A stretch of 64,000 nt of DNA from the NCBI GenBank assembly GCA_037178625.1, contig CM074140.1:1116001-1180000 (forward strand), written 5' to 3'. How positions within the stretch are numbered: the first letter of the stretch is position 1; every line of letters starts with the position of its first letter. Shown here in pieces: positions 41,730 through 53,101 of the stretch. Under the pieces are notes generated by a model. The model worked only from the letters and a program-made list of their open reading frames with translations, made no database searches and was not told the origin of the DNA. Source of the DNA: Skeletonema tropicum. Taxonomy: Eukaryota > Bacillariophyta > Thalassiosirophyceae > Thalassiosirales > Thalassiosiraceae. Both the position numbers and the translations under genes were made by a program.

Positions 41730-42731
41730 TCACAACTTGGAAACCATAGTTGGCCTTTGAGCTCTGCTCTTTGCCTCAACTTTACGAGATAGCTCTGCAA
41801 CCATCTCTTTCGGAACCATTGGTGGTTTATACAACCACTCTCCTCCATCAACGACCAAGATATCTCCAGTTATGTAGTCCCCTGCGTCACTACCTAGAAA
41901 AACAGCAGCCATCCCAATATCAAACGATTTTCCGAGACGTCCCAACGGTATTCCTTCGGTCATCATCTCAGCGACATCATCGGCGCTGAGGCCTGGGGCT
42001 AGTTTGGTTGTGCCAGGAGTATTTTCAATTGGTCCAGGTGCGACTATGATGTGTCAAAGAAGGAAAGGTGTCAGCAAGCATGAACTATATATTTTTTCAA
42101 CCATATCAAAGTTTCAAGGGAAACATTCCAAAATTTGTTTTGGTATCTACTCACTGCCGTTGACTCTAATCTTATAGCACCCCCACTCCAAAGACAAAGT
42201 TCTTGTCAAGGAATCAATAGCACTCTTAGCTGCACTTGCATGGGCTTGATACCAAGTTGCCCCGTAATGAAGCGTCATGCTTATATTGATAATAGAACCT
42301 CCACCCCCTAGCGACATGGCAGGGAAAACTGCATGGCACATGTTAAATGTTCCTTGTGTATCAATGTCCATGACAGTCTTGAACCCTTTTGGCGTGAGAC
42401 TCTTTGCCTCGCATAGGAAGTTTCCAGCTGCACCATTTATCAAGATGTCAACCCTACCACACTGCGACATGGCATACTCGACGACGGCCTTGCAAGCTGA
42501 TGGATCTCTTACATCGCACACTTTGTAAAGACATGTTTGATTGGATATGGCGGCGAGCTCTTTTGCTGCATTTTGCAAAAAGCTTTCACGTCTACCGCAG
42601 ATGATTGCAGCGGTACATCCGTGAAGCAGGAGCTCCTTGGTTATTCCAAAACATATCCCGCTTCCGCCGCCGGTCACAATTGCAACTTTTCCCGCAAGCG
42701 CTTCTGGTTTAAATGGCGATGTCATGGTCAT
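41730..42731 (-). CDS. DECR2: Peroxisomal 2,4-dienoyl-CoA reductase (DECR2 type), two exons
   Basis: Minus-strand exon 1 is 42731-42155, the intron 42154-42044 (111 bp, GTGAGT...TCATAG) and exon 2 42043-41730, joining RVNG|IAPGPI in frame; 296 residues. It is a short-chain dehydrogenase/reductase with TGGGSGI (20-26) for NADPH binding, NGAAGN (99-104), the active-site strand IINISMTLHYGATWYQAHASAAKS (family Lys kept), LEWG and the VNGIAPGPI turn typical of the DECR family. The C-terminus is S-K-L, a perfect PTS1 peroxisomal signal. The enzyme reduces 2,4-dienoyl-CoA so that unsaturated fatty acids can enter beta-oxidation, fitting a polyunsaturate-rich diatom. Confidence 0.92.
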
Positions 42732-42796
42732 CAGTTATCTTCTTGTATTATGTGGAGTGGCTGGGCTGGACCTGGCGCTGGGGGCAACATCAGTAT

Positions 42797-43182
42797 AGGA
42801 CGGGTGACATCCGTAGAACTTCTACGTAGGAATTCTCACATAACCCTCGTACCTTTTTTGACCGCCGAAGCACCTTTTTGAACGGCACCCGGGTGCCAAA
42901 CATGAAATGCCGCCCGCCGATCGTGATTTTGCTTTGGTACCCGGGTGCCATTTCTCGGGCAACACACACGATGATCAGCAACATACTGGTACATCCCTAC
43001 CTAGCTGGAAATTTAATACTCCACCCTGGTACCAAATCCCGCCGCCGGAGGCTTTGAAAAAAAGTACCCAGGTGCCATATTTCCGGTCACAACTAGCGCT
43101 TGTTAGTGACCGCCTGCCGGAGCAAAATCTGAAAAAAGCACCCGGGTGCCATGCCCTCTGGGCAACTGATGTCACCCGTCCT
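42797..43182. mobile_element. MITE-like element with 15-bp TIRs and repeated palindromes
   Basis: A perfect 15-bp terminal inverted repeat (AGGACGGGTGACATC at 42797-42811, reverse complement at 43168-43182) bounds 386 bp. Inside, a palindromic motif around CACCCGGGTGCC occurs four times: 42884-42897 (perfect 14-bp palindrome GGCACCCGGGTGCC), 42936-42949, 43064-43076 and 43138-43150. Two copies follow a GAAAAAA run. No transposase is encoded. A target duplication is not clear. Confidence 0.7.
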
Positions 43183-43204
43183 TAAAAGTAGAGTATGGAG
43201 CGGA

Positions 43205-44660
43205 GCGAGGCCACACTACAGGTCTCGGTTAACTCTGCTCAGCACCAGGGAAGGCAGGAACGTTTGGAATGATAGGAGGGGCAGAAACATGTAATTTGTG
43301 TTGGTAGTATCTATGATTATGTACTTTAGTGTATGTAGGGTGCTGAGACTTCGAGTTAACCTCTAAGGTCTCGACCGTCAACACGGGTCCTCTGAGGCAT
43401 GGAGTGCGGTCTGCCCCAACTTTTTAGGAGCGGTCTGCCCCAACTTTTTACAGCAACAAAATACGTAGGAATTAGTACTAATATTGGGCCGAAGAGATGA
43501 GACAAATCTTCTGTCTTCTCAGTACCGCATTCTCATAGAAGTACCCGCCCTCCAAACTCCAAACACATGAAAAATAATATTACCAACGTACTGATGAAAA
43601 ATATTACTCCTGTGTATGTACCTACACTCATACTCACTTTGACAAAGACCATGTCGCACGCTTGCGTAGCCGGGAGAAATAATTCGGTTGAACTCAAAGC
43701 AAGCGTACGTGTCGTAGAGTCCAATTGAGGCAACAAGAATTCCTCTCTTCGTGTAGTATAGCGTGCGTAATGCGATAGGAGTATGATTTTGAGAGCCTTA
43801 TCCAAGGTGTTTTGTGAGGCGTTTGTGGTGAGAACCATGTGGTACTGAGAAGACAGAAGATTTGTCTCATCTCTTCGGCCCAATATTAGTACTAATTCCT
43901 ACGTATTTTGTTGCTGTAAAAAGTTGGGGCAGACCGCTCCTAAAAAGTGGGCAGACCGCACTCCATGCGTCCTCTGAGACGACAAAAAAATAAAAATAAC
44001 ACGGCGGCCGCTACGGTAATCACGCCGCTGCCGAAATAGACCAACTTAATCATCGATCTACCGGCCGATCGATGGCTGAACGTTACTATGGATTACTATG
44101 ATCATGTTATCGTGCTTGGATGCAGAAGAAACGGCCATTGGGGTGTTCAACAACCCCTGTTCGGCGGCCGGCGAGCGCCGAACATCGCCGTTATAAATCG
44201 TTACCATTCTGCCTCTCCTCGGTGGATTTGGCAGCGGCGAGGACTTCAACACCAACATAATAATCCATAGTAACGATCAGCCATCGATCGGTCGATAAGT
44301 CGGCGATTAACTTGGTCTATTTCGGCAGCGGCAATGTTCACCATGGTTGTTGGTTATTTGCCGTGGAGCGAGCGGCGGGTGGTATCATGATGCCATCGCG
44401 TAGAAAGCTAGTGACAATTTCGACACGCGGGCAACATTTTTGGTCAAGTCAGAGGACCCGTTTTGACGGTCGAGACTTTAGAGCTTCTACCGAAGACATT
44501 CCCTCTACATACCTTAAAGTACCATAATAGTACATACTAGTACCACAAATCACTTTTAAATGTACACATTTATTGACAACCATTCCACACTACCAACTCT
44601 TCTTTATCCCAATCAACCGTCTGAATGCTTTCGGTAGATGCGAGACCTGTAGTGTGAGCG
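43205..44660. mobile_element. Foldback (long inverted repeat) element, interrupted
   Basis: The left part (about 43205-44101, minus the nested insertion) is the imperfect reverse complement of about 44256-44660. Clear paired blocks: CACACTACAGGTCTCG (43211) with 44641-44656; the GTACTTTA...GGTATGTA-type block near 43320 with 44505-44530; TCTCGACCGTCAA..CGGGTCCTC (43370-43392) with 44453-44478; and CCGCTGCCGAAATAGACCAA (44027-44046) with 44314-44333. The two arms could fold into one long hairpin. No coding capacity was recognised. Confidence 0.75.
43397..43968. mobile_element. Mutator-like MITE with about 130-bp TIRs and 10-bp TSD
   Basis: A 10-bp direct repeat GTCCTCTGAG flanks it (43387-43396 and 43969-43978). 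Terminal inverted repeats of 130 bp (43397-43526) and 128 bp (43841-43968) are nearly identical, starting GCATGGAGTGCGGTCTGCCC and containing the doublet GGTCTGCCC(C)AACTTTTTA. Long TIRs with 9-11-bp target duplications are the mark of Mutator-like elements. The 314-bp interior has no transposase; a minus-strand open frame (43533-43883) shows no known motif. It sits in the left arm of the foldback element, whose right arm carries the single empty target (GTCCTCTGAC), proving nested insertion. Confidence 0.85.
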
Positions 44661-46186
44661 AGGCTAGCTGAGCGAGGGAGGGTGAAAGTACCAGTGGCGG
44701 GAATGATTATGGCGGGGGAACGGTTGTGGTTCGGCTCCGAGCCAAACCACAACAAATCGTCAAACCACTAAACACCAAGTCGCTGCTTCCGTGTCCTCCT
44801 ATGCCATGGAAATATTCGCCCATAGCAATAATTAATTTACACTCTAGTGTACTCCTGTTATTGCTGCGTTCATGCTGGTACCCCGTTTGCCGCGAAGACG
44901 ACAAATTTCCAATGGAATCCGGCGAGCGGCGTCCACCCCTCCGCGACTGACGTCGGCGTGATATTATCGATCGATGCTGCGACTACAACGACGAAAGTAG
45001 CAGCAGAAGGAGTATATTACAGCCGCTTCGATCAATGTGGGGCTGGGGAGTACGTAGTAGAAGAAGTACCATAGAAGAGCTCTACAACAAATAGACTGAG
45101 TACTGAGTGTGCGAAGAATTGAATGTGTCCACGGTTCACTCGACGATGCTCAATGTCAATGTGGCGTAGATCTCCTTGTGAGTTTGTTGGGCTTTCTCTG
45201 TCTGAGAAACAGTGACGGAAGAGAATGAATCAGCCAACTCATCGGTAATATTTGATGTACATTGGTAGTAACATTGGTAGTAGAAGTAAGGAGTAGAATT
45301 ATCCATCGACACTTGCGTATCAAATTTAGGCGCTATAAGCTATAACGAAGAGAAGAGATGCTCTCAATCTTCTCAATCGTACATACCAATATTGACAACC
45401 AATGACAGGCGAGGTAGACTGGGCCATGAAGAAGAATCATGACTATAACTTCTTTTATCATCCATTCTTCTGTCTTCTTTGGTATCCTTCTCCGGAGTGA
45501 TCAAAGTCGAACCATTCCATAATTGCCGTACTAGAAAGCTCTCAGCAACTCTTGCGCCCCTTAAATCTAGTTTTACTTATACTTATAAAGCTGTATACGA
45601 CTGCTTTTGTAGCATTGTGCTCATTCGTTGTGACGAGAAGGTAGTCGAGCACAGTAAGTGCGATCAAGTACTTTATCTCATCCACGAAGAAGTCACAGAG
45701 GAAGCGCAATATGAGGCAGGATCAATGCGATCAAATCCAACTTTAGGAGGCAGTCTGAACGTGATATCACCATGATAGGGCATTCAATAAAAGCGCTCCA
45801 TCTCCTCAACATCTTCGCCGTGGAGTAGGCCCGGCTGTACGTCTACAGCGTAGGCTCGACTGCACATCTCTGTGAACAGATCACTTGACAAGACGTCATT
45901 CATTGATCTCGATGTCAACATACAATGCCGTGCTGAACGACTGTGAGCAACTGAAGCTTATTTAGTTATAAGAGCTTCGTCAGATACAGCTGTCAACTCT
46001 CATGTTGGCATGGGCGGAGTTGCAGATACAAGAGGAATTGATTGACCATCTCAATCTCAATTACTGATGACAGCGATAAATTAAGTGGTAACACCAGTCG
46101 ATCCTTCTTGCGATCGCCGGAGTGTTCAATGTGGGATCGGAAGGGTTTAGATTCCCGCCCTCATGCCATGAGAAGGTGGTGAGCTG

Positions 46187-46206
46187 CTCTCTCTCTCTCT
46201 CTCTCT
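46187..46206. repeat. (CT)10 microsatellite
   Basis: Ten uninterrupted CT dinucleotides in the gene-poor region. Confidence 0.95.
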
Positions 46207-47119
46207 CATGACGACGAGGATTTCAGCCACAGCCACTGCGCGTCTCTGGATAGTCTCTTTACTATCGACTGCATCGTTACCATGCAATGGTGGAATGATT
46301 GTGATAGTAATTGCCTCAATGCTTGCCATCCTCGTGTACCTACAATGTGCTCGCCTTGGTAGAGCCCTCTATCTAACTTCGATCTTGCTCATTACATTGA
46401 ATCGAAACAGCGCAAAGGCGTATGCGATCAAAAGAGAAGCAATGGATTTTGTTTGTTGCTGCTTGACTTATTCTTTCACCTCATGTTGAATGCTCAGGTA
46501 TTATATCCGGCGTTCCACTCAGAGCAATTCAGTTCATTGCAGCAGTAGAGTCTTTCCACTCAACTGGTTGCAGTTCTCTCCATAGCACAGTCGCAACGAG
46601 CACACCACCCCCAAATTAGAATAGTAAGCCAGCCTTCATTAGCAAAGATTCGTCAATGTTCTCTAACCTCTGCACCAAGGCATTGCGGGTCCTCTTCTAA
46701 TTCTGAGATGGGTACATCTCCAATCCCAAAATAATAATTACCACCACACCCACATGCTCGGCCAAGTTCAACCGTTGTATTGTCCTGTATGAGTATATTC
46801 GGCAATAATTTGCACCCCCCGCATCAATAGTCAGTTGATAGTAACGTGTCGATGATTATCGAGGAAGAGGAGCAGAAGACGAATGACCATCTAGAAGCGA
46901 TAGCACGATATGCTGCCTTCGGCCGTGCCGCAGCCGTTCGCTGCAAATTGCGGGCGAATCGAATGCAACAAAACGCCGACCGCACCCCGAATGTATCACG
47001 AGGTGTTAGAGAAGGGAGGGAGGTGGTGATGGCTCGTCATTATTATTGTTAACGGTGTCTACTACGGCCAAACCGTAATGGTTTGGATGATTTTGATACT
47101 GTTTTGGCTGAAAAAGATG

Positions 47120-47140
47120 GGTTGTGGCTCAGCCACAACC
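47120..47140. repeat. Perfect 10-bp-stem hairpin
   Basis: GGTTGTGGCT and AGCCACAACC are separated by one C. A related but less perfect hairpin lies at 44723-44752, so both may belong to one family of structured elements. Confidence 0.7.
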
Positions 47141-47480
47141 AATCCCGCCACTCTAGAGTACTCGAGCGAGAGGAGAGAAGAGAGAGGAGCAGAGGGTTGA
47201 GGGGAAAGCGGGCGAAAATGAGGGCTACCCCGCCACCATGCACGCAAGCCACCCAGACCCTACTTTTATTTATTAGGACGGAGTCCCATTATTTCCAACC
47301 ACAAGGACCGGGTACTGGCTTTCTTACTCGTAAGAAAGAGTGAATCCAGAAGGCAACGGCGATAACGGACACTTCTTGTGAGCGATTTGGAATGGAAGGC
47401 CAATAGAGAGAAGCGGGAAAGTGGAAAATAGAAAACGACTGACAAACATCGGACAAAAAAACGTCGGACATCCCGATATT

Positions 47481-48780
47481 AGAGCGTCCTTAACTTATTA
47501 CTTACGCAAATTTGGGTTCGCATGAGTTGTGACGTTTTTGTGACCTTGTGGAGCGCGCAAATTTTGGACCAACCGGCACCAAAGTTCTGGCACCATTTCT
47601 CCCACCATTTTTTGAAAATTTTTGAACTGCAGCGGCGTTCTCTCCGGCCGTCCGAGCCCACTCGACATGGCGCTCATGCCCTCCTGGTGTGGTCGGTCCA
47701 GTAATACTATCGTTACTATTACCACTCCATCATGGCACGTGCTCCCGCACGTCGCTTGCGCACCGGCAACCGCCGCCGTGGTGCAAAGAAGAACAAAACT
47801 CGGCATCTTCGACACATGCATCTGAGCCATGCACAAGTTGGTTTTATGGAAGAACTCCATCAGAGGACCCTCTACGAAGGAAGTGTTGCTTATGTAAGCA
47901 TTGTCACTGTGCCACAGCTGATCCTTCTTTATGCTCATGCCAATGGTGCTGCAGCTACCATATCTGCTTTAAGCTGTCTTGCCAATGTTACCACTGGGGA
48001 TGGATGATCAGAGAACTCTTCACCACTGAATTCATCAACGATTCCCTTAATTATTACTCTCAATTTCACAGTTGCGGGGTTTTTGCATTTCCACTTACTA
48101 TAATGACGGAAAAGTCCATTGCCATCACGCTCACCGCCAGTAGGTTGGCCCTCAAAGAAGGTTGTCATCAAAGCCTTCCACTTTTCGCCGGTTCCCTGAC
48201 CGCGCTTGGGAATTTTAAGTACTTCTGTATGGCTAGTTTCGATGAGCATACATACAGCCATTTCATGTAAGTCTGTGTGGCCAGGTTGTAGACATTTTAA
48301 GAATGACTGCAACCCAGGAGGGAACGGGGCAGCGGGAGCCGCAGTGACAGTGGCGGCGGTGGATGGATTTGTTTCGGATTCGGACGACATGGTGCATGTG
48401 AAATAAGTTGTAGCAACATCACACAACTCCATGGCTGCAGCCACGCCACTGCCACTGCCACCTGCTCACGTACGTGCTGACGTTCGTGAGCAGATATTCA
48501 TTGCTGCTGTCAATACTGCTGCCGAGACTTGCCTAACGACCGCACTTACTTGCTCACCATGGCTGTTGCCAAAGTATTTACTTGATGTCAAAAAAGAGAT
48601 ATATTAGTTCCTACGTGAAAGAGTGGTCTTATTTACTTACGGAAAAGTTCGATTTTGCGTTAAGTAAATCAGCAATTTCTCTTGTCTTACTTACGCAAAA
48701 CGTCATCAAAAAATTCCACAACTCACAAGTGACGTCATTTCGTTCAGTTTTTTGCGTAAGTAATAAGTTAAGGACGCTCT
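47481..48780. mobile_element. DNA transposon with perfect 30-bp TIRs
   Basis: 47481-47510 (AGAGCGTCCTTAACTTATTA...) is the exact reverse complement of 48751-48780. ATT flanks both sides (47478-47480 and 48781-48783), a possible 3-bp target duplication. The 1.3-kb interior carries a 169-codon minus-strand frame (next entry) and subterminal TTACTTACGCAAA-like and TTACTTACGG motifs near 48640-48700. No canonical transposase was recognised. The 3-bp TSD would suit a PIF/Harbinger-like element, but this is weak. Confidence 0.8.
47935..48444 (-). CDS. Transposon-carried ORF, unknown
   Basis: 169 residues inside the 30-bp-TIR element. The front is Ala/Thr/Pro-rich. The core 'GTGEKWKALMTTFFEGQP', 'GLFRHYSKWKCKNPATVKLR' and 'IIKGIVDEFSGEEF' alternates Trp/Lys and looks like a compact helical, possibly DNA-binding, domain. 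It could be the accessory DNA-binding protein of the element or a captured host gene. An overlapping plus-strand frame (47732-48007) with a basic start is less convincing. Confidence 0.5.
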   Translation of the reverse strand: MAAAMELCDVATTYFTCTMSSESETNPSTAATVTAAPAAPFPPGLQSFLKCLQPGHTDLHEMAVCMLIETSHTEVLKIPKRGQGTGEKWKALMTTFFEGQPTGGERDGNGLFRHYSKWKCKNPATVKLRVIIKGIVDEFSGEEFSDHPSPVVTLARQLKADMVAAAPLA

Positions 48781-48858
48781 ATTATCTCAACTTTCCCTTG
48801 CTTGCCGCGCGCCATCTAAGTATATGGCATCGCCATCACTCGTATGACTCGCTAAATG

Positions 48859-49065
48859 CAGGGAAGTGCCGCGAACTAACCCCCCCTGGTCAGCTTAGAC
48901 CCCCCCTCCAAATCACAGCCTAGCCAATTTTAGACCCCCCTCCTTATTTCTACTAGTAGCAACTAGGGAATTAGTATGTGACTATTCCGAAAGTCAGACC
49001 CCCCTAGAGCAGACTAGCCAAAATTTTTAGACCCCCCGGGGGATTTAGTTCGCGGCACCTCCCTG
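48859..49065. mobile_element. 207-bp MITE with C-run repeats
   Basis: Terminal inverted repeats CAGGGAAGTGCCGCGAACTA (left) and CAGGGAGGTGCCGCGAACTA (right, read on the minus strand) match at 19 of 20. Inside, a motif (TT)AGACCCCCC occurs four times (near 48897, 48932, 48988 and 49028), and the right end adds CCCCCCGGGGG. No coding capacity. No clear target duplication. Confidence 0.75.
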
Positions 49066-49434
49066 TACGGTATGCCCACGGTCCACGCTGGTCCACGGTA
49101 TCCACGGTCCACGCGGCACGCAGCGCGCTGTCAAAAAAGAACATCACATCATTACACATTTTTCAGAGCAGAGAAGTTGTCATCGTGAATAAGCTTTCTG
49201 TTGCCGACGTAGCAGGCGTGGATTCCGCTGCATTAAGAGCGGCAGGAAGCAAGAGAGATCTTCGTTCACCCATCATACTAAAGCTATTGAGCGTAGCTGT
49301 GTACCGAACAACCTATCCTAATGCCATCTCATTGGGTGACGATCAGAACAATCCAATATTGGCGCCCATTACTCTTGGCACACTTATTACTACTGAGCCC
49401 AAACGCCGTCGTGGTTTCAGCGTTTACATTAACA

Positions 49435-52400
49435 ATGGGCCTCCTGAAAGTGGGCGTCCCTCAGCCATGGGAAAAGTCCAAGAAGAATTTAAACTACGTG
49501 CGTGAGGCAGGCGTGCGTCAATTCATCTCGACGTATAATCGCGTGAAGGATTTGAAAGGGAGATGAGTTGATGTGGGGCGATGAGATTGAGTATGGTATT
49601 TTCGTGCTGGATCATCAAAATAGGAAAATTAGGCTAAGTTTGAGGGCCAAGGAGGTACGTTCGAAATTGTGTCTTGATGGGTGCACAACTGTGGAAATCT
49701 TTTGTGGACATCTTCTTGTATGTGCAGATGTACATTCTCTCAGAAATCATTTGAACTTCCTTTCATTTACCTCTTCTCACAGATAATGGACAACCTGAAC
49801 GAGAACGAGGCAAACCATTCTTACGAAAGTGAAGGCTGCAATTGGGTACCTGAGTACGGCGCGTGGATGGTAGAGGCTACACCACGAAGGCCGTACAATG
49901 GATATTCAGTGGATCTGTTGCGGGTTGAGCGCAATATGCGGCTGCGCAGGAAGCGAATTTTGACTGTATTGAATGAAAACGAAATTGCACCCACTGTGGC
50001 AGCATTCCCCATGTTGGGAGCGCTTGGAGATGATGGATCTGTGCCTCCCGTTCCAGTGGGCGGGCCTGTAACTGAGAGTGAATACATTGGGGATGGGATC
50101 ATTAATCCTCACCCTAGGTTTGCCGCTTTGAGCGCTAATATCCGAAAAAGGAGGGGGGAGAAAGTGAACATCCGTATACCGTTGTTCCATGATGTCAATA
50201 CTCCAGAGTATGCTGATTTACCCGGTCTTCCACCGAGTATATGTTGCGGAGAAGAAAGTATTCTCCTTTGGAGATTTGGCAATGGAGATCTTTCCAGAGA
50301 GAAATATGGGAATGGGTTTGTCATCGTTGGATGCTCCAATTCATCCCGAGAGTTCAATGATTTTGGAGATCCAGTGACACTAGAAAAGTGGCTTGTGAAC
50401 GTGGAGTGTGAGGGGTGTAAAGGTTTATTCTATCGTAGCGCGCCTGGTGTAATTGTACCTGACGCGGACTGGCCAAGAAACGGGGATGTTGTGGTTGGAA
50501 GCGAGATTCCAGATGTGCCAGGATGGATCCGGCTCCAAAATGGGTATTATCTACCCATGAAATCCGACGACGGGGAAATCAAATTTCTTCACAAAGTTTC
50601 CTCCGAAACCCATGCAAACAACCAGCAGAAGAAGGCGTTGGGGTCAGAAACGCCAATGTACAAAGGCTCGGTGGGAAATATCAACGATGTGCCAGACTTA
50701 AAGAAAGCGCTAGAAACCGCGGTTTCTTCCCTTAGCGATGAGCACCAGTCCTTCAACGATGAAGCCAAAATGTTCAATTTACGTCCAGCCATACACATGG
50801 ATGCAATGGCTTTTGGGATGGGCTGCTGCTGTCTTCAAATTACTTTCCAGGCTACAGATGTGGACGAGAGCAGGTTTTTGTATGACCAACTTGCCGTCTT
50901 AGCTCCAATCATGATGGCATTGACCGCTTCTACACCGGTAATGAAAGGGAGACTTGCAGACACTGACTGCCGATGGGGAATAATTAGTGAGAGCGTTGAT
51001 GATAGGAGGCCAGCAGAGCGCGGTCGCAAGGGTGGCCCTGAACCAGATCCTGAAGTGGCAGGGAAGGGTTACCGTAGGTTATACAAGAGCCGTTATGACT
51101 CCATCAGCACTTATATCTATCAAGGTGTTTCCTCTGAAGACGGTCAAATGAACAATCGTATTTTGAATATGTACAATGACATACCAGTCCCCATTGACGA
51201 GGACAAGTACCGACAATTGAGAGAAGCAGGGATAGATCCTCTGCTATCGCAACATATTGCACACATCTTTGTGAGGGATCCTCTTGTTATCTTTGATGGT
51301 GCAGTGGAAGAAGTCGACGACGAAACGCAAACAGAACACTTTGAGAGCATTCAAAGCACCAACTGGTAAGTGAGCACAAAACATACCTGTTGACGTCCTT
51401 TCCTTTGTGATATTAACTGACACTTCTTTCCGTACCACAGGCAAAGCGTTAGGTGGAAGCCGCCACCTCCTCGCACAGGGCCAAATGATCCTCATATCGG
51501 ATGGCGAACAGAATTCCGAAGCATGGAAATCCAGCTTACTGATTTTGAGAATGCCGCATTCACCACCTTTATCACGCTAATCACTCGAGTTATCCTTACT
51601 TTCGATTTGAATCTTTACATCCCGTTGAGTCGCGTGGATGCAAACATGCAACGTGCTCACGGTCGTAATGCAGCCGTTAATGGAAAGTTCTTCTTTAGAA
51701 GACATATGGCTCCGTTGGAAAAGGGCGACGATGGTTTCAACGAACAATACACATCCATGTTCAGTACAGTAAATGGAAAAAAGAGTAATTTACCAACTGT
51801 TTTTTCTGGGGATGATCTCAGTACATTAAATGTGACTAGTACCGATTCAGATGTTTCATCCTGGGAAGGAGTTAGTGAAAAGAGGAGAGTGGCACCGAAC
51901 GCCTCCGGAGGCGCAGAGGAAAACTCATATGAAGAAATGACCATGTCAGAAATAATGACAGGCAAGGGAGGTATGTTTTATGTTTTGATACCTCGCTGGA
52001 TTTATGAGTCTTGTAATTTATCTCACTTCACACCTGGTTCGTTTCATTATTTACATTACTTCTTCAGATTACTTTCCTGGATTGATTCCCTTGGTCTATG
52101 CCTACCTTGATCATATTCAATGTGACTCTGTAACAATGGACCGCATGACAAAATACCTTGACTTTATTGAGAAGCGTGCCACAGGCCAGCTTCAGACTCC
52201 AGCTACATGGGTTCGGAACTTTATTCGCAACCATGAAGAATACAAATTTGATTCCATTGTTACTGATTCGATAGCGTGAGTGGATACTGTGTGTATTACG
52301 TTTTTGACTACTTATTCATATATTGACTCTAATTTGCGAAACTGAACTCCCTTGATTTTCCAGATACGATCTGATGATTGCATGCAAAGAAATCGGTGAA

Positions 52401-52589
52401 GGGAAAAGGGCAGCCCCAGAACTGCTTGGTGATGTAGTGATCAAACCAATACTGGCCTCGGATGCGTATGAGAAAAAACTTGATTCTACGAGAGTTGTGA
52501 GTAATGACCACATTAGATCCCTTCTTCAAAGATATGCGGCACGTAAAACAAAATTCGATGAGACAAGTGCAGTGGAATTCCACATTTGA
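49435..52589 (+). CDS. GCLC: Glutamate-cysteine ligase catalytic subunit, five exons
   Basis: First, rate-limiting enzyme of glutathione synthesis (ATP-dependent gamma-Glu-Cys formation), eukaryotic GCS type. Exons 49435-49654, 49783-51365, 51441-51970, 52068-52275 and 52364-52589; introns 128, 75, 97 and 88 bp, all GT-AG, each restoring conserved protein. Start MGLLKVGVPQPWE aligns with the family start. Conserved blocks: WGDEIEYGIF (catalytic acidic), PEYGAWMVEATP, MDAMAFGMGCCCLQITFQA, PIMMALTASTPVMKG, ADTDCRWG, RYDSI, FHFESIQSTNWQSVRWKPPP-like junction, TDFENAAF, and SRVDANMQRAH.N. One extra base lies within 49558-49564 (AAAGGGAGATGA) and creates an in-frame TGA just before WGDE. The exon-3 region includes a low-complexity Ser/Asp insert before MTMSEIM. 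Confidence 0.93.
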
Positions 52590-53101
52590 TGAGTAGACAT
52601 ACGTTGATCGGCTCAACTCAGATGATTAGAGACAATGAAGGACCAGTACCATGAATCTAATCATATCTATCTGGGATTCGGCTCTCCATCAACGTTCGAA
52701 ATTGTAGTTATACCTGACTAGATTTTACGTGAGGGTGATTATGAAGTTAATCTGTAATAAATAATCGAGTCTGGCAATATCATGAAGGCGACGCCTCCTT
52801 TCCTATCGGGCAGTGTGTATTACAACGCTTGCTCGTTGAAAACATGGTTTGCAAACATTCGCCTTCATCGAAGTCTAGAAATTTCCCTCTTCTTCGCGGC
52901 GACACAAGAAGTTACCAGACCGATTTAGGTTGGTTTTACAGTATCACTCGATTCTTTCTTACCTCTTCATTTGCTCTAATTATTGGGAGAGTAGCCACAT
53001 TCTATTATGATTCTGATAATGCCTCTCTAAATCCAAATCAAAAAAAGGACAGCTCGAAGCCAAAGATCAATTGCACATAATTCCTGTCAATGAAGGCAAA
53101 G
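52590..53101. other. Intergenic region
   Basis: 3' flank of the GCL gene up to the satellite array. The small frame 52829-53080 has no recognised motif. Confidence 0.4.

Larger units (their letters stand above)
44661..47480. other. 2.8-kb region without recognised genes
   Basis: Small open frames here (for example 45479-45775, 46208-46489, 46846-47052) lack recognisable motifs and none has a supported start or splice structure. Inverted repeats occur, for example TTGTGGTTCGGCTC with CGAGCCAAACCACAA at 44723-44752, and the next entries. It is probably a graveyard of mobile elements continuing the cluster on both sides. Confidence 0.45.

Noticed and set aside
43533..43883. ORF inside the Mutator-like MITE as a transposase
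   Set aside because: 116 codons that partly read through the TIR, with no DDE or zinc-finger motif.
44661..47480. Small frames such as 45479-45775 and 46208-46489
   Set aside because: No motif, no supported start, no splice continuity; they lie in a repeat-rich, gene-poor stretch.
47732..48007. Plus-strand ORF with Arg/Lys-rich start inside the transposon
   Set aside because: It overlaps the better minus-strand frame, and its sense turns into random hydrophobic sequence.
49321..49434. In-frame N-terminal extension of GCL with a hydrophobic stretch
   Set aside because: The family starts precisely at MGLLxxGxPxxWE (49435), which has a good start context. The extension could be a targeting leader but lacks an ASAF-type motif.
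49185..49505. A 106-codon plus frame before and over the GCL start
   Set aside because: It overlaps the well-supported GCL start in another frame and has no recognisable motif.
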